A DNA stretch of 64,000 bases. Origin: Anagrus nilaparvatae. Its lineage: Eukaryota > Arthropoda > Insecta > Hymenoptera > Mymaridae. Where the stretch lies: the NCBI GenBank assembly GCA_022575985.1, contig JAKSXM010000228.1, forward strand, positions 1,488,001 to 1,552,000. Reading direction: 5' to 3'. Shown one piece after another: positions 11,241-25,335 of this stretch; position 1 is the first letter of the stretch; each line of letters opens with the position of its first letter. Position numbers and translations under genes: made by a program. The notes below the pieces were generated by a model. That model was given only the letters and a program-made list of their open reading frames with translations, ran no database searches and was not told the origin of the DNA.

Positions 11241-13265
11241 AAGGAAAAAAGCTTAACAACTTATTTATAAATTTACTACTAAATACGAGGCTAAATATGT
11301 ATAATTTAAAATAAGTGAAATTTAGTATATCATAGTAAAAGTTACTAATACCTACAACTAACATAAAAGAAAAAAGTTGTATGAAGAAAATTAACTAATT
11401 TGGTTTTGTATTTAATAGGATCATAATTTGAAGTTTAAAAAGTTTACTTTTAAAAAACTTTGCCTGTATATTTCTTCTTCTATAATAAAAGACTCAAACT
11501 ATAGATTTTTTAAAATATATATTATCTCTATATAGGAAGAAAAATTTTTAATCAAAAATGACTTTGTACAATTTTATATATCATTAACTTTTTTTTATAT
11601 ATTATTTGCATTTTATAAAGCATTATATTAAGAAACGTCTTCATGAAAGTGTGTGTATATGTGTGTGTGTCGGTGTGTGTATATAATTTTTTTTTATCTT
11701 TTTAGTATTCTTCTCGTTTTTTCTTAGAAAGTATGACGTCATACTAACTTTTTTTCATAAATATATAAGAAATAAGACGAAGAAGAGATATTTAATAATA
11801 CGCGAAATATCTTTGTGACAAGAAAATTTTTTCATTAAATTAAAGTAAAATACAAAAATTTTAAATATTTTCACACATGATTAAATTTTATTTATTTTTA
11901 ATCAGTTAAATTTACACATAGAATGTAAACATACGTGTGATGTTGGGATACAGAGAGAATACACGATATTCCTATTAAATTTGAGATGTTTGTGGTCAAG
12001 AGATTTTAGTGCTTAATCCCAATTAAACAAAAAGCTTTGTATGTGAAAGAGAATATTCAATACTTTGTTTCTATTAAATAATTTCATTTGCGGTTTTACA
12101 TTTTTAAAACGATAATTTTTTGATTAAATTCCATTTAATTCACACTTAAATAATTAATGTGACAAAAAATGACATTATTTCACGACTTTAACTTCCAATT
12201 TTGTTTAAATTTTCTAGTTTTGTATACAATAAATGTCTATAAAAAAGAGTTAAATAATATCAATAAATAAAAAGACAGTAAAATAATAATTTAAAAAGCT
12301 TTTATTTGCTACAAAAATTACTGATAAAATAATTCTGATGACCTTTAACACAAAAGGTCATTAAAAATTAATAATATTTATCTTTTAAATTAAGTATACA
12401 CATTTACTATTCTTTTTTATATTAACGTTATTTGGTATTGAAGCTTATTTCAAGTACTTATTGTGGAAATTTTTTTCTTTTATGCCAAAAGAAAATATCA
12501 AAATTAATTTATTTTTTTTTGCCTTGTTATTGTATTTTAATCACATGTAAATTAAAACACAAGTGATGTCAAAGTGTTGTTAAATTCATTCTACGAATTC
12601 AATTAAAACCAAGCACTTCGTGTATTATTCGAATTAATGGCTCATTTAAATTAAAGATAATACCACATATTTCTCGTTTATTTCATGTATTTTATGTATT
12701 TTTTATGTTAAAATTGATACTTCTCAAACTAATTTAAAAATTAAAATTTGCATTTTTGTATTTTATCTTAGTGTTAAAGAAAAAACTACCAATTGCTTTG
12801 TTTGACCAAAATCTTCCTAGTCCTCTGAACGCTTTGTGTTCCACACATTTCTTCAAAACCTTAATAAAACATGTTTATGAAACGAATTTTTTTAGTATTT
12901 GTTAGATATATTATATTTAATTGAACGCCTCTAAGAGTTTTCCTCCTGTTATCACTAAAATCGAATTTTTTTAAAATTAATTCCAAGAAAAAGAATATCT
13001 TTTATTTTCTTTGCTGACTTCGTGCTTTTGTGAAGGTGAAAACTCAATTAGACTCTAAGACTCTTCATAGTCGAATCAGCAAAAATTTCTTTACCTATTT
13101 TCGGGGTTAAATGTCATAATATGTTTCCTATTATAAAGATACACAGGGTCTGACACAGGAAGCTTGTGTGTCAATACCTTCCATTTGTTGATAGCCTTTC
13201 AGACACAGACTTGCTTTGCACTTTTTTATCATCCGGGCCTATTTTAATCTTAAAAATCCGAGTAA

Positions 13266-14755
13266 AAATCCACTTGTTTATACTTTGCGAGTGTTTCAAC
13301 ATCACAAATGGAGAATCTCGATAACACATCTGAAATGATTGATTCTGCACCTCATAACGGTTTCAATTTTAAAGAGGTTACCTTGAATGACGTCATCTTA
13401 GCTGTAGCTCATTTTTCTTCGCAAGCTTCTGGTACTGATGGTATACCTCACAGAGACATTGCAAAGTCACTTCCTACAATTGGTCCTTATCTGGTAAAGC
13501 TTTTCAACGAATCACTGACACGTGGAGCTTTTCCTACAGCATGGAAAGGATCGCTATTAGTGGCCATTAAAAAGACATCTACTCTACCCTCACCATCAGA
13601 TTTTCGGCCAGTAGCTTCACTATGCTCCTTAGCAAAGGTTCTTGAAAAGTTTGCTTATGACCAGATTACTGACTATTTACAGCAAAACAAACTACTTGAC
13701 CCACTACAGACTAGACAAAACAAAGGTCATCTATTTTGTTACAAGTTATTTTGTAGACCAAATAGATAAATTAAAGCTTCCTGGTGTTTAAATAAGTGAA
13801 GGTGTTACTGTGCCGTTTACTAAAGAAGTGAAAAGTCTAGGTGTCATCTTAGATAATAAATTAAATTGGAAAACGCATATAACATCAATAGGCAAGAAAG
13901 TCAATAGAGTCCTCTATACACTCAAGTCCATTAGACAATGTGCTACGGAATCTCTGTGAATTAAATTTTTACAGACCCTGATTGCTTCGCATTTGGATTT
14001 TTGTTCTGTTGTATATCATGACTGTTCGTCAAATTTACATGGCAGAATACAGAGACTGACCAAATCTTGCTTAAGGTATATTTTTGGGATTCGTAGGAAC
14101 AGTAACATTACTCCATATAGAGAAAAATTGGGATGGTTAACTATTTATATGCGCAGATTATATTTTAAATTAATCATCGTGTACGAAATTCTTCGCTTAG
14201 GTCCTGAATATTGGCTATACCTGATCTTGAAAAATGGTATGGTAACCTCGATGGTAACTCATCCTTTCAAGTACAAGTTACAAAAAGCTGGAATTCGCTT
14301 CCTTCTAAAATAAGGTTCTCCTTCCTTAAACTCTTTTAAGATAGCCTTAAATGTTCACTTAAAGACCTTAAATCATGTATATGATGGCTCGGTCTTTAAG
14401 GACGACAAACTTATTAAATTAAAATATATAAAAATTATGATATTGACGAACGTTATTATAACTTGGGGCTATAATATATTATATACTAATATATTTATAT
14501 TTCTTTTACTATTTGTTATTTACTGACGATGATTTATTATTATAAACTCTAATTGTCAAATGCTACTGTTACGTACTATTGTACTTACTACTGCTACTAT
14601 TATGCTGTTAATTTGATTTTATTTAATTTATGTCTATTTTTATTAAAATTACCAAAAATGTATAAACTATGTATATTTATATTAAATATGCCATCTATGT
14701 ATCAAATTTTGTAGACGGGCAAATAAACAATCATTTACATTTACATTACATTTAT
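13266..14755 (+). mobile_element. Jockey/CR1-like LINE, internally deleted
   Basis: The first block (13266-13735) includes LYFASVSTS, then TLNDV, GTDGIPHRDIAKSLP, LFNESLTRGAFPTAWKGSLL and SDFRPVASLCSLAKVLEKF, all typical of a non-LTR reverse transcriptase up to the DPLQTRQNKGH segment. The second block (13796-14313) has VKSLGVILDNKLNWKTHI, an in-frame TGA near 13958, then LDFCSVVYHD and RYIFGIRRNSNITPYREKLG, the C-terminal part of the ORF2 protein. The catalytic palm with its YxDD box is missing between them. The 3' end comes shortly after an AATAAACAATCATTTACATT tail near 14721-14745. The exact 5' end is uncertain. It is dead, and inserted into or beside the copia relic. Confidence 0.8.
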
Positions 14756-14760
14756 TTTCC

Positions 14761-16135
14761 AAAACGTCACATTTGGAGGCAGATTTACAAGTTTCCATTT
14801 ATTGCTGTTCTTCAGGACTGGAATTTCATCTTTTCAGCTATACCCCATTCTATTGAATTTTCACTGTACATTGTTTCTTTGAAAGATAATGACTCATTAA
14901 ACTGCTTTTAAAAGGGATTTTCCATTTCACTATCAGCAATTCATAAATTTATAAATTCTTCTTCATAACATCATCTTCAAATGCTAATTTTTGCACAGCA
15001 CTAGCATAAAAATCTGTTGCATTGCTTTTCTTCGATAGAAGGTTCTTCAATTGGACCACAGAAATCGGAGTGAATGAATTCTCCTACTGCTTAAATTTTA
15101 ATATTATTTTTATATTTAAGTTTTTAACATGATCGAAATTTTGGTGAGCAAGCCTTTTATGCCATAATTGTAAATCATTAACTTTTCAATTGTTTTCACA
15201 TACAGAGCCAACAAAAGCAGCAAAGTTAACAAAAACTGACAAGTGCACAAGAAATCCGACAGAAAATACGAAATACCTTCTGTCAAAAATCGTAGAGAAG
15301 TGAGGGTGCCACTCTGGCTACATTTATAGATTTTTTAATTACATCAGAGTCCCTCTTCTTTGATTTCCGTATATTACCGAAACTAGCCTTTAATTTTGTT
15401 GTCTTAAAAGACATTTTTATTTATGGAATTTGGTATGGTTGTCCATAACCTTTAGTTGAATTAAGCACTTCCGTTTAAATGGATCCATCCATTTAGGTTA
15501 GAATAAATACTGTTCTGGTTATTTCGAGAGTTATTAAAAATTTTGTTGGAAAAATTTTAATTAGCTTTAGCCAATGCAAAGCATATGTCTTTTTATGTAT
15601 CTTCTCTAACTCAGTTTTTGTTATCAGTAATCCAAATATTGAGTAACCTGGATCTTCTAGACTCTTTCACTCTTTCCAATTATGGCGTTTTTACTTTTGT
15701 TCATTTGATACCTGCTGTTCCATTAATATACTTTCTGAAAATCGTTTACATCTTTGCATATTCTCGTTTTCGTCGCGTTTTCGCTATTGTTTTAATCGTA
15801 TTGAAAACTGTTGGTTCTTTATTACAAATCTTTTCTAATTCTTTTGTCTGCTTCAGAAAAGCTGTTTGTAACCATTTAAACACTTTTCTTGTGATGGCAT
15901 TTCTTCCTTTCAATTTTGTACATAATAACCTTTGAATTAGCTAATGTTAGCATCAGAGTAAATTAGTTTGTTATTACCAGATGCTAGTCACATAAACTTT
16001 ATTCTCGACTTTATTTAAAACTCCATTTAGTTTTGAATCATAGCCCTTACTTATACTTTAAGTATAACAACTTTGGAATAAAAGATACTCGTTATTTCCC
16101 GCATAGTTACTGCGGGGCGTCCTACCACTGTTGCC
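14761..16135 (-). mobile_element. Copia-type retrotransposon relic: 5' part to integrase N-terminus
   Basis: On the - strand, around 15190-15121, I read VNDLQLWHKRLAHQNFDHVK, the gag-pre-integrase histidine motif. Around 15090-15040 comes GEFIHSDFCGPIEEPS, the start of the integrase core with its first catalytic Asp. The gag region upstream (about 15950-15210) is too decayed to follow. At about 16135-16100 the - strand reads TTGGCAACAGTGGTAGG, which could be the border between an LTR and the internal region, but I could not find matching LTRs. The remainder of the integrase resumes at 10985, the two parts being separated by about 3.8 kb that includes the LINE fragments. Confidence 0.72.
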
Positions 16136-18053
16136 AATTTGTTATGTTCTCGTCGTCTTATTATAAATAAATTTTAGAAATTTTAGAAACAATATATCTT
16201 TTATTATTTACTTACTTTTATATTATCTAAAATTAAAATAGATTAATAAATCAACTAAGATCCAAAAAATTAATTCAATTACAAAAATTTTAATCGATCA
16301 TAAACTTTGAGATTCACAAATTTAAGTAAACACTTAATCTAAAATAAACTATTATCCAGTAATAACTAGTTTAACAGACATTTAAGTAAAAAAAATTCAT
16401 ATTTCAAAAAAAAATCAATAAAATCTGCTTGAAATATATATTTAATATCTTTATGCAAATATCTCGTAAATATCTTAAGTTTTATATATTTTTTCTCAGC
16501 ATAATTTGATAATTTAATTCTTCAAAACGGTTAATAATCTATTTCTATAAAAAAAAATCAATTTTTTCCATATTATATATACTTAAATATAATATAGCAG
16601 CATAAAGAGGTCAATACACTTATCATATTTAATTATAAATGACAAATCAATATTGTATAAAAAGTTTTTCATTTTCTTGATAACTTGTTTTTCTATTTTA
16701 TTTTATTTAATTTTTAAAAATAATTTAAAAATTTTTAATTTAAATCATATTTTAAAATAATAATTATTAAAATTCATTTAAAATAAACATGAGAATATAG
16801 TAGAAAACTAAAAATGAAAATTTATATTATCTTATCCATGAAAAGCACTCGTTTGTTTTACTTCTCATCATTCAGCATTAGCTTCTATGTAATTTCTATA
16901 TATACAGACTTAAAAGTTCCTTCTTCTTCTTTGGCTGCATCTTCTAAAGAAAATTTTAATAATATGAAGTTTACGTAAAAGGTGTTTTAAAAAGAAGAAA
17001 TATATATTTAAGAAGAAGTCAAAAAAAAGGGGTTGATAAGGGTTTGCGTAGGTGTATGGGTGAAAAGAGATAAATTATGGAATGGAGGGATTTCATCTTA
17101 TAGAATAGTAAAGTACTTCATCTAAATGCTGATTCTCTTTCACACTGTTTCTGTATTTGTCTATGTTTATTTAACGCATTTACAAAATAGGGTGGTAATT
17201 TTATTCTGAATGTATTAGTATGTGTACGTGTGCGTGCGCGTGGCTAACAAGGATCTTTTTGAGACTTGCGTATATATATTTTAGCTTAAAGTACTTTAAC
17301 TTACAAGTTGATAAATTATAAGAGACTTGAAGATCATAAGATTTAATACTGTCATGTTAAAACTTTTTTTTTCTATTTATCTAACTATATTTTTCTCAAT
17401 TTTATATTCTCTTTACACTGGCTTTTGTTTTCTACGTGCTGAATTTTTTTTCGAATTTTATTGGATTTTTGGCAATAGTAAGGTTTTTTTTTACTTTCAA
17501 CTAGGTACATGATTTATTATTAACGTGAAAAATATTTAGATTGAGGTATAGGTCAGGTATAGGATTTATCGTGTTCCCCAAAAATGAGAGGGTTTATGTG
17601 CTTATAAGAAAAAAATTTAAGCATGACAACCAGGTGGTTAAAGGGATCAGTATAATCATCCAAACTACCCAGCAACCTACCTTATTTTTTATCCTTTAAA
17701 CTATTTTGAATTCGGGGAAAAGTTTAATGTAGTTTAAATAAATGCTCAGTCAGTATATTCTACGAATGTTAGCTGTGCTTACATTGAGGCTTACACAAAA
17801 TTGCAATAAATTTCTTATTGATAATAAATCAGGACAAATTTATAAATATTTTCTATATTCAATTATTGATCATATTTTCTTGTACGTATTTTTTTTTTCA
17901 ATAAAAAAAAATGAATGAAAAAAATTGAATAAATTGAATTTGAATAAAAAAATTTTTCTGCTTCTTTTTACAATTATTAACATAAAAAAAGAAAAAAATA
18001 TATTTATTGAATAAATTTAAATTCTATTCAAGAGTTATTTAAAAAATCAATAA

Positions 18054-18737
<684 letters not shown>

Positions 18738-18791
18738 CAATTTGGACCAATACTTGACGTAGAAATAATATTTAACGAAAGAGGAAGCAAG
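18738..18791 (+). CDS. Rbfox1: Rbfox coding exon of 54 nt (RRM, beta-2 strand)
   Basis: Eighteen codons read QFGPILDVEIIFNERGSK, matching the vertebrate 54-nt RBFOX exon (QFGKILDVEIIFNERGSK) except at one residue. Acceptor TTCCAG, donor AAG|GTGAGC, phase 0 at both ends. It supplies the middle of the RRM between helix 1 and RNP1; its last Lys is the first residue of the RNP1 motif completed by the next exon. Removal would keep the frame but break the RRM. Confidence 0.96.
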
Positions 18792-21277
18792 GTGAGCTTA
18801 CCATAACTTTTTTTTAATAATTAAGTTATTTTACTAATTAAGTTAAATTTAAAAAAAAATCAAACAAAATATAAGACTAATCATGGACATGTAACATCGT
18901 TATCGTATATAAAAGAAAGAATAAAAAAAAATTTATCAGGATGTTACTGCTAACTATTAAAACGAGTTTGTGAATTATTGGGATTTCAGATAATAATTGA
19001 GTAGTTTTTTACAGTTCGTTAGACTTTTTGATTGGTTTTTTAGAAACTAATTTTTTTTGATAAATATTTTTATCGTTGGTAATATTTTATGGACGTAAAT
19101 TTTTTTGGACTAATATTAAATTTGTAAATAATGCGTTTTAATAAACTAGTGTTACATCCTGATGATTTTAATTTTAGTATCTTAAATGTAAGGAAAAAAG
19201 AAGGAAAAATGGATAAAAATTGGCAATAAAAATACTTTATGGATCAAAATGAAATAAAAAAAGTAAATTTACAAATATATCAAAAAGAACCAATTTTCCA
19301 TATTTCCATTTTTTGAACTAATAAAATTTTAACTTTTCAGCAAGCGTTAGCAACACTGTACTAAATAAAAAACGTAACCTGAAATAATAAATTCAGCAAA
19401 CAAAACTACAAAAAAAATCAATTTAATTTATTTAAATATTATAAATATCTCTCCACCAATACAAACTGCATACATTTACTTCTTATTTATGCAAATTAAA
19501 CAATATGGTCTATACACACACAAAATAAATCCTTTATAGTAATATATCGTCTTGTTGACACGTAACATCCGCATAAAACGAAAGAGACAGAGATAGAAAA
19601 TTGATTAAAATTGAATAAATAATTTGTTTTTGTTTAAATAATTTAAAATAAATTAAAATTTTAGAAAATAATTTTGTTAAATTGATCGATATAATCCTTT
19701 TATTATTATTCAATATGAATTTAATCATTTTAATGAGAGGATAAAATTTGTGTCATTATGATTTTCTAATGCTCGATTATTAAACTTTCTCTAATTTCCC
19801 TTAAATTGTCTGTAACTTCGTGATTAAAGAAAATTATTGACAATCAAAATATTATTTCATTATTCAATTATTATTGATTTTGTTTTGGTCTTTTAGGATA
19901 ATTAGCTTTTTTATTCATGTACAGTGCTGCTGACGTTTTATATTTTTAGCATAAGGTATTTAAATAAGTTAGATTTTTTAATAATTTTTGCAATAAATTT
20001 GGTGTTAATGCTATTTTTCTAAGGACATGTCAATAAAATTAGTAACAAAAAAAAAGTATGGCAAAACATTTTTCGTGTTAAAATCAGGTCAAAATATTTT
20101 ATAGAAAAATTTTTTCTTTGATTTTTCTGCTTTTTTCAAGTAACATCCTCAACAAAAGCCATTTTTTCTTAATTCCATAAATAAATTGTTAATTTAATAT
20201 CTTAAATTGTAATGATCAAAAAAATTATCAGAAAATCTAACTTAATTAATCAATTAATTTTTATTTTTATTTTATTTATTTATTTATTTTTTTTTTTTTT
20301 TTTTATTACAAAAAGCCCAAATTTTCAGCCACCATATTGTGCTTTTTTTATGAAAAAAATGTATTATTTTTAAATTATTTAATTTTTAATATGATTTTGT
20401 TATTAATTTTTTAAAATTTTACATTTTTTTAAAATCACAACAAAAAAAAAATTCTAAAAGAAAAAAAAAGCACTTTATCAGTAACAAATAATAATTTGTA
20501 GCCAATTAAAAATACAAATATTAATAATAATAATAATATTATGTTATCGAAAGCTTCGTCAATGTAAATGGAATGTGGCATCTTACTTAATTATTATATA
20601 AAGTAAAAACAGATTTTTTAATAAGTTCAAATTTAATTATTTAGTTTTAAAAAATGCAAAAGTCTAATTTTTAAAGTTTAATTATTAACTACAAATAACA
20701 GGTCTCAAAATAATTCAAATTTTTTTTGTTGGTTTTCAACCTGTAACTTAGTTGATCAAAATTTTTTGCAACTCAAAGTTTTAAAAATATATGCGACAGA
20801 ATACTTTATTTTTGAATATTTTATAAAACCCGGCGCCTAAAAATCGATATTTTTTACAGTAATTTATTATTTCAAAAAACAAAAAAAATCAATTTTTAGA
20901 ATTTTTTTATAAAAAATGTCTAGACTTTTGCATAGTTTAATAAAAAAATACATATTTAATTAGTATGTCAAAATTAAATGTGCCACATTTATATTTATTT
21001 ATAACCAATGGATTTAGTCCTCAAGTAGTTATTATTTATTATTTTTATATATATTAATATAGAAAATAAGCTGTTGCATTTTTATATAGCTATTCTAGTC
21101 TTTTGCATATTATAACAAATATAAATAATTGTTTTTTTAGATATATATATATATCCAATTGGTTATAGAGACGGTTGTCTCGTCCGCATGTGCCACGAGG
21201 TTTCCGCTTTCGCATTTTTTTTCATTCATATATTTATATATAATGCTGCTCTATATAATTATATAAGCAAATATATA

Positions 21278-21961
21278 TGTGGGTCGTTTCATTTTTTGTT
21301 TAAGCCAGTTGGGAATTTTTTTGCTTCTAACTGGATAAAAAGATATCTCGAGTGACTAGAAATTACTTTTTGAAATACTTTTTTATCGATATGAAGTTTC
21401 TGCTGCTTTTATATTTTATAAAATTTGAATTTTATTAATATTGGAAAAAATTTAAATCAATTTTTCTCAAATAAAAAGTCAACTAAATGTAAAAAATTTG
21501 AATTTTTTTATTGATTTTTGAAGCTAGATTCTGATTATTCACCAGAAGCTCGTAAAATTCAAGTTCGATGGAATGCTTGATGAATTACCAGTAGGATATT
21601 TAAAATGTTTTAAATTATTATTGTATGGTACCCTTTTCCTATTGCTGCTTAATATATTATCACCTAATTTCTAGCCTAATTTGTAAAAATTAATGAAATA
21701 AGCAAAAAGCTACAAAAAAATTCTAGTCCCTTTGCAATTTAGTTCGAATCTAGTTATAAAATCTACATATGATGAACTGACATAAGTACAGTTAACAAAT
21801 AATTTTTAAAAATCCAAAAACCCTATCAAAACCCTATAATCAAGCAGAGTTTCTTTCCAAACCTAAAAAATTGATTGAAAGTAATTTTTGGTTGATCAAG
21901 GACTAATTTTTTCCACAAAATTTAATTCCAAACTGGATAAACTCAAACTGAATGACCCACA
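21278..21961. mobile_element. TA-flanked inverted-repeat element, probably Tc1/mariner-like MITE
   Basis: The left end TGTGGGTCGTTTCATTTTTT and the reverse complement of the right end TGTGGGTCATTCAGTTTGAG match, and both continue into a CCAGTTxGGAATT block, giving an imperfect terminal repeat of about 45 bp. TA dinucleotides flank both ends (21276-21277 and 21962-21963). The 684-bp length and lack of a transposase suggest a non-autonomous copy. Assignment to a superfamily rests only on the TA flanks, which are weak evidence in AT-rich DNA. Confidence 0.5.
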
Positions 21962-23723
21962 TAGGCATTATATACACAACTCTACAGCTAATTGTCATGT
22001 TTAACTATAATCACGTGGTTCTCGATAAAAAATTTCAATAATTGATATATTATTATATGTAATTTGTATTAATATTTATATTACATGTCTTAGTTATGTA
22101 TTAACGCATTTTTCTATAATAGTAGTTAAGTTATTTTTCAATTAACTAACCGTATATTATTATATTTACCCCAAAAAAAATTTTCAATCTTTACATTTTT
22201 GTTTATTAACAAAAACCTCGTGTGTTTTATTAATTTAGTTTTTAGGGTGCAAGAACAATCACAGGTAGCGGGATATCAATGCATCGAAGTTTGAAGGAAG
22301 AGTTAGTTTAAAACATCTTATGCGCCAACGTGCTGTGTACTGAATAAAACTATTTAACTCAATAACGTTCTTATGTAAACTTTAGAACTGATTTTAGTTA
22401 GAGGAATAAATTTAATAAAAAAGTTGTCATGAAAAAGCACTTATGAATAATATGGTTCAACTTCATAAGCTATTTCTAAAAGCTTTTTCAAAAATTTTGA
22501 AATTTTGTATTAAATTTATTATTGTAAGTGAGATGGTTTCTAAGGAATAAATAAGAACTTTAAGTAGTGATAAATTTTTTCTTTGTACTTGGTACGAGAT
22601 GTTTCAAATTAGCTCTTTCCCTAAACTTAAATGTATTGTGATTACTTGCGCTATTTGTGTTCGAACCCTCATTTTATGCACCAGCAATGTTGACTGAATC
22701 ACAAAATTTAGAAATAAAATTTAATTTTCTGATAATTTTTTGAAAAAATTCAGAAAATTAAACAAAAATTTCATTTTTTGAGATTCAATTAATATTACTA
22801 GCATCAGAAGCATTAATTTAGATTTGCAAGATATTTCAATTGTAAAAAGCTCGAAAAGGAAGCATTTTTTGCACAAAATAATGGAAAAAGTCATTTTTTT
22901 TTATTTTTTTTTGTGCTTAATACGTAGAATAGTTCACTTTTTTTTTTTAATAACTGCTACATATTATATTGTATTGTTTCTTTTATTCTTTCTACTGCAC
23001 TTAAATAATAATGCGTCAGCGGTAGACTTTTTCGGTACATGCGGTGGTTTTTATATTTGTAGTTTAATATAATAACTAAAAAAATTTTTTTACCATGTTT
23101 GATTATTAAAAAAAAAAAAAAAAAGAAAGAAAATGAAACAAAAAATTTTTTTTTCTTTTTTAATTTTTTTTTTGCATATGACATTTTTTAATTAATAATA
23201 TAATCTAGAAAGAGATAAGAGAGATGCTATCCATTTGTTTTGATGAAACTTTTTTATTTATTATTATTTTTAGAGATAATTTATTTTATAGTGTATTATT
23301 CCTTCATTTTTTAAATCATATACAAATATCATAAATTATTCTATTAGTTTATTTTTTAATTTTTTTTTGTTTTGTTTTAAAATTACATTAAATTCAGTTA
23401 TACCCTTTATATATCCTATTCATATTACCTTTATGAATAATCCTATGAATAAAAATTAAATTTAAAGACAAAAAATAAAAATAATTATTTTTAAAAATTT
23501 ACTTTAGTATGAATGCCGAAAGTTTTAATAGCGTCTGTAAATTTAAAAGTACTGTGCAAGCTGATAATTCTTCTGAGAGACTTTTGTGGATTTGAGGCTG
23601 TTAAAAACTATTCTGATGGTTTTACCAGTTTTTGAAAATTAGTTTTATCTACGAATGCCCTACTCTGTGACGTAATCTATAGAACACAACTCCCACCTAT
23701 CGTGCAACGCAAAATATTCAAAC

Positions 23724-23844
23724 AGGCTCGACAAACGCCGTAAAAAGAATTTGCAACTGAAAACGCAGCCACAAGCAATGCGCAAAATACGATTTTTCGC
23801 CGATGCGCATTGCGTTGTACTTTTACGACGTTTCTAGAATCAGC
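23724..23844. mobile_element. Small inverted-repeat element, GGCTxGTTCTACAAA family, copy 1
   Basis: The left end AGGCTCGACAAACGCCGTAA and the right end (reverse complement GCTGATTCTAGAAACGTCGT) are imperfect inverted repeats. The interior has paired CAATGCGC and GCGCATTGCGTT blocks, so the whole segment can fold on itself. It is much more GC-rich than the surroundings. A related copy lies at 24021-24152 and further ones near 58107 and 58419. Confidence 0.5.
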
Positions 23845-24020
23845 ATCAAAATCATCTTCTGCGGAGTACAGACACATGTCCACCTTTACTAAACCATCGC
23901 ACCCCTGTGTATCAAAATATTTAATTAACAAAGTGATAAAAGTTGAATGATTAAGATAAAGTTTTAATAAAAATAATATTACATAGTATCACAGCCCCAT
24001 TTACAGAAAACGCAAAACCA

Positions 24021-24152
24021 AGGCTCACCGCAAACGCAGCCGCAATACAATGCGCCCAACACGAATTTCGTCTGTGCACATGCGTGTTTGTGATGTGCAC
24101 ATTGCGTTGTACCTGCGTTTTTACGTTTACGGAGGTTTGTAGAACCAGCCTA
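24021..24152. mobile_element. Small inverted-repeat element, GGCTxGTTCTACAAA family, copy 2
   Basis: The right end is the reverse complement of TTAGGCTGGTTCTACAAACC, and the left end reads AGGCTCACCGCAAACGCAGC. The interior repeats CAATGCGCCC and GCACATTGCGTTGTAC in opposite orientation. It shares CGCAGCC, AATGCGC and CATTGCGTTGTAC blocks with copy 1 about 200 bp away, so they are members of one family. No coding capacity. Confidence 0.55.
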
Positions 24153-24159
24153 ATGGTGT

Positions 24160-24400
24160 ATGCGTTCCCCTTCGGTAACTTAAACTGAAGGGGGTCGAGA
24201 GGGCGCAGCCCCCGTAAGGATTTGGGGAAGAACTCGGTTAAAAATATCCGCGGTAAAAACCAAATACTACAATTATCTTCTGATTGTGTACTCCCACGTA
24301 CCCTTTCGGTAATTTAGATCAAAGGAGGTAAGGCCCATGCAATAAAAAATTGGGCACTCCATTTACCCCTCAATACTGTACTCGCATCTACATTAACTTT
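24160..24400 (+). repeat. GC-rich degenerate repeat, also present at 28107-28510
   Basis: Two loose units share a phrase like TGATTGTGTACTCCCACGTA followed by CCCTTTCGGTAA and, further on, a TTACCCCT block. Related phrases occur at 28250-28450 (TTGATTGTGTTCCTGCAACT, CACTTACCCCC). The stretch is markedly GC-rich for this region. It is not coding in any frame. It is probably an old dispersed or minisatellite-like repeat; origin unknown. Confidence 0.4.
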
Positions 24401-25327
24401 TGATGAAAGAAATAGCCTGGAGAAAAAAAACATAATGATCAATAATTAAAAAAAATTTCTTTTTCTTAATTATTTGTTCAGATTTTCGGGAAAAAATTTC
24501 CTGGGGGAGAAATTATTGATGGGGGGGGGGGGGGCACAGGGCTGCTTTTTGTCTTCTGCACTACACGCGATGGTTCCCAACTTCGCACAGATACATACTC
24601 TAGTAATATTTAGTCAATTATAAGTAACCAGCTTTAAAAAATAATTCATTAGCCCCATGAATAATCCATCCATCCTTGCCTTAAAATTGGTAAAACATTC
24701 TTAATAGTGATTTTAATAGCTAAAAATTCAAATTACTCTCTAAAATGAAAGCTTCTAAATGTACCTTCAAAATTTTTACGCTTTTACTTTTTCTGGCATT
24801 AAAAAGTAAAAAATTTCTTGAAACAAAAAAAGTAAATAAAAATATAGAAAAAAAATGTTATCTATGTATGCGTATATATTTTATTTATTAATAAATAGTA
24901 TATTATTATTGCATTTTTATATATATAATTCCATATTTTTATGTATAACACATACGCAAAAAAAAATTATGTATGTAATATAAAAAAAAGCGTGAGACTT
25001 GTTTCTATTTATCTATTATTTTTTTTTTTTATTATTATTAATTACTAATACCACCTTTTGCAGTTGAAAAATAAAATTAAAAATAATTAAAATGATAGTT
25101 TAATTACATAAAAATTAATTAATGAAAACAGCATGAAAAAAAATTACGTAAATTTCTCTTATTCATACACTTGCATCTTCCAAATGAAAATAAAATTCCA
25201 AAATTAATAATCTCTTCATGTAATTTTTTCGTAAACATAAAAATTAATTTTTGAACTGAAAATTAAAATTGTATTTACATGTAAATATTAGTTGCCGCAC
25301 GCTTCGTTATTTATTTATTAAATATTT

Positions 25328-25335
25328 AGGTGAGT
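25328..25335 (+). promoter_or_regulatory. Candidate recursive-splice (ratchet) junction AG|GTGAGT
   Basis: A 3' splice site-like TATTTAG is directly followed by a strong donor GTGAGT, 6.5 kb into a 15.4-kb intron. The preceding 25 bases are T-rich but contain several A residues. Zero-length exons of this type divide long introns in flies. The match may be chance. Confidence 0.25.

Noticed and set aside
15585..15935. 116-codon + strand frame with hydrophobic stretches
   Set aside because: It runs antisense to the copia relic; the Phe/Leu/Ser-rich content is what antisense AT-rich coding remnants produce.
22245..22312. Possible small exon after TTTTTAG reading GARTITGSGISMHRSLKEEL
   Set aside because: It ends in a stop, is not Rbfox-like and does not fit the phase of a cassette exon; a chance frame is more likely.
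23677..23931. 84-codon - strand frame
   Set aside because: It coincides with a small GC-rich inverted-repeat element, whose symmetry creates open frames on both strands.
24521..24534. Run of 14 G
   Set aside because: A single homopolymer; it could fold or be a sequencing-prone site but nothing else supports a function.
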